Origin: Rickettsiales bacterium
GTDB taxonomy: Bacteria > Pseudomonadota > Alphaproteobacteria > Rickettsiales > Anaplasmataceae
DNA: 13,945 nt
Assembly: GCA_031266615.1 (NCBI GenBank)
Contig: JAISAR010000050.1
Coordinates: forward strand, 1 to 13,945
Direction: 5' to 3'
The notes below the pieces were generated by a model that made no database searches, was not told the origin of the DNA, and was given only the letters and a program-made list of their open reading frames with translations. Position numbers and translations under genes: made by a program. This document shows, piece by piece, positions 13,942 through 13,945 of the stretch. Within the stretch, counting starts at the first letter, position 1. Each line of letters starts with the position of its first letter.

Positions 13942-13945
13942 ACCT

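Larger units (their letters stand above)
13761..13945 (+). repeat. Promoter-bearing dispersed element, copy 2 (candidate small RNA)
   Basis: Second copy of the element at 5095-5275, in the same orientation, running to the window end and possibly beyond it. It keeps the 21-base leader, AATCTGTGCAG, the TTTAATTTTTTGCAC block and the TGCAC-TAT-GTGCA hairpin (13888-13900). Bases outside these blocks differ considerably, including the promoter spacer. It lies upstream of, and divergent from, the putative protease. Confidence 0.7.

Overview
This is a low-GC, alphaproteobacterial window that most probably comes from Wolbachia (Rickettsiales, Anaplasmataceae). The basis is strong AT richness, the typical sequences of rpsD, tsaD and transketolase, a decayed RelE-type toxin gene, a PrtD-like type I secretion ATPase, a large coiled-coil protein, and a 970-bp gap full of palindromic and dispersed repeats. 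The species assignment is inference from gene content and was not tested by any search.

Layout. 1-740: an antitoxin gene with a good promoter (174-386) followed by a toxin gene broken by at least two frame changes (386-676). 741-1937: a Bcr/CflA-like major facilitator transporter. 2005-3960 (minus): transketolase, convergent with the transporter and divergent from rpsD; the two -35 boxes lie back to back at 4010-4022. 4074-5011 (plus): rpsD, tRNA-Leu(UAA) and the Fe-S assembly gene iscX, closely packed and probably co-transcribed. 5012-5981: no convincing protein gene, only repeats, including a promoter-bearing element whose second copy lies at the end of the window (13761-13945) and a cluster of stem-loops at 5561-5900. 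5982-8357 (minus): a 791-residue coiled-coil protein with a Pro/Ser linker, a candidate secreted or structural protein. 8499-9845 (plus): phosphomannomutase/phosphoglucomutase. 9879-13604 (minus): type I secretion ABC transporter, tsaD, and an unrecognised 245-residue protein with a HELSH zinc-protease motif.

The housekeeping genes cover carbon metabolism (transketolase, hexose-phosphate mutase), translation (S4, tRNA-Leu, t6A modification by TsaD) and Fe-S assembly (IscX). The accessory content (dead toxin-antitoxin module, coiled-coil protein, putative zinc protease, type I exporter) is what would be expected of a host-associated bacterium. The most interesting signals are: (i) two dispersed copies of a ~180-bp element that keep a near-consensus sigma70-type promoter with exact 17-bp spacing, an identical hairpin and a covarying terminal stem, which suggests a small RNA family; (ii) the putative zincin; and (iii) the coiled-coil protein with its short C-terminal repeats.
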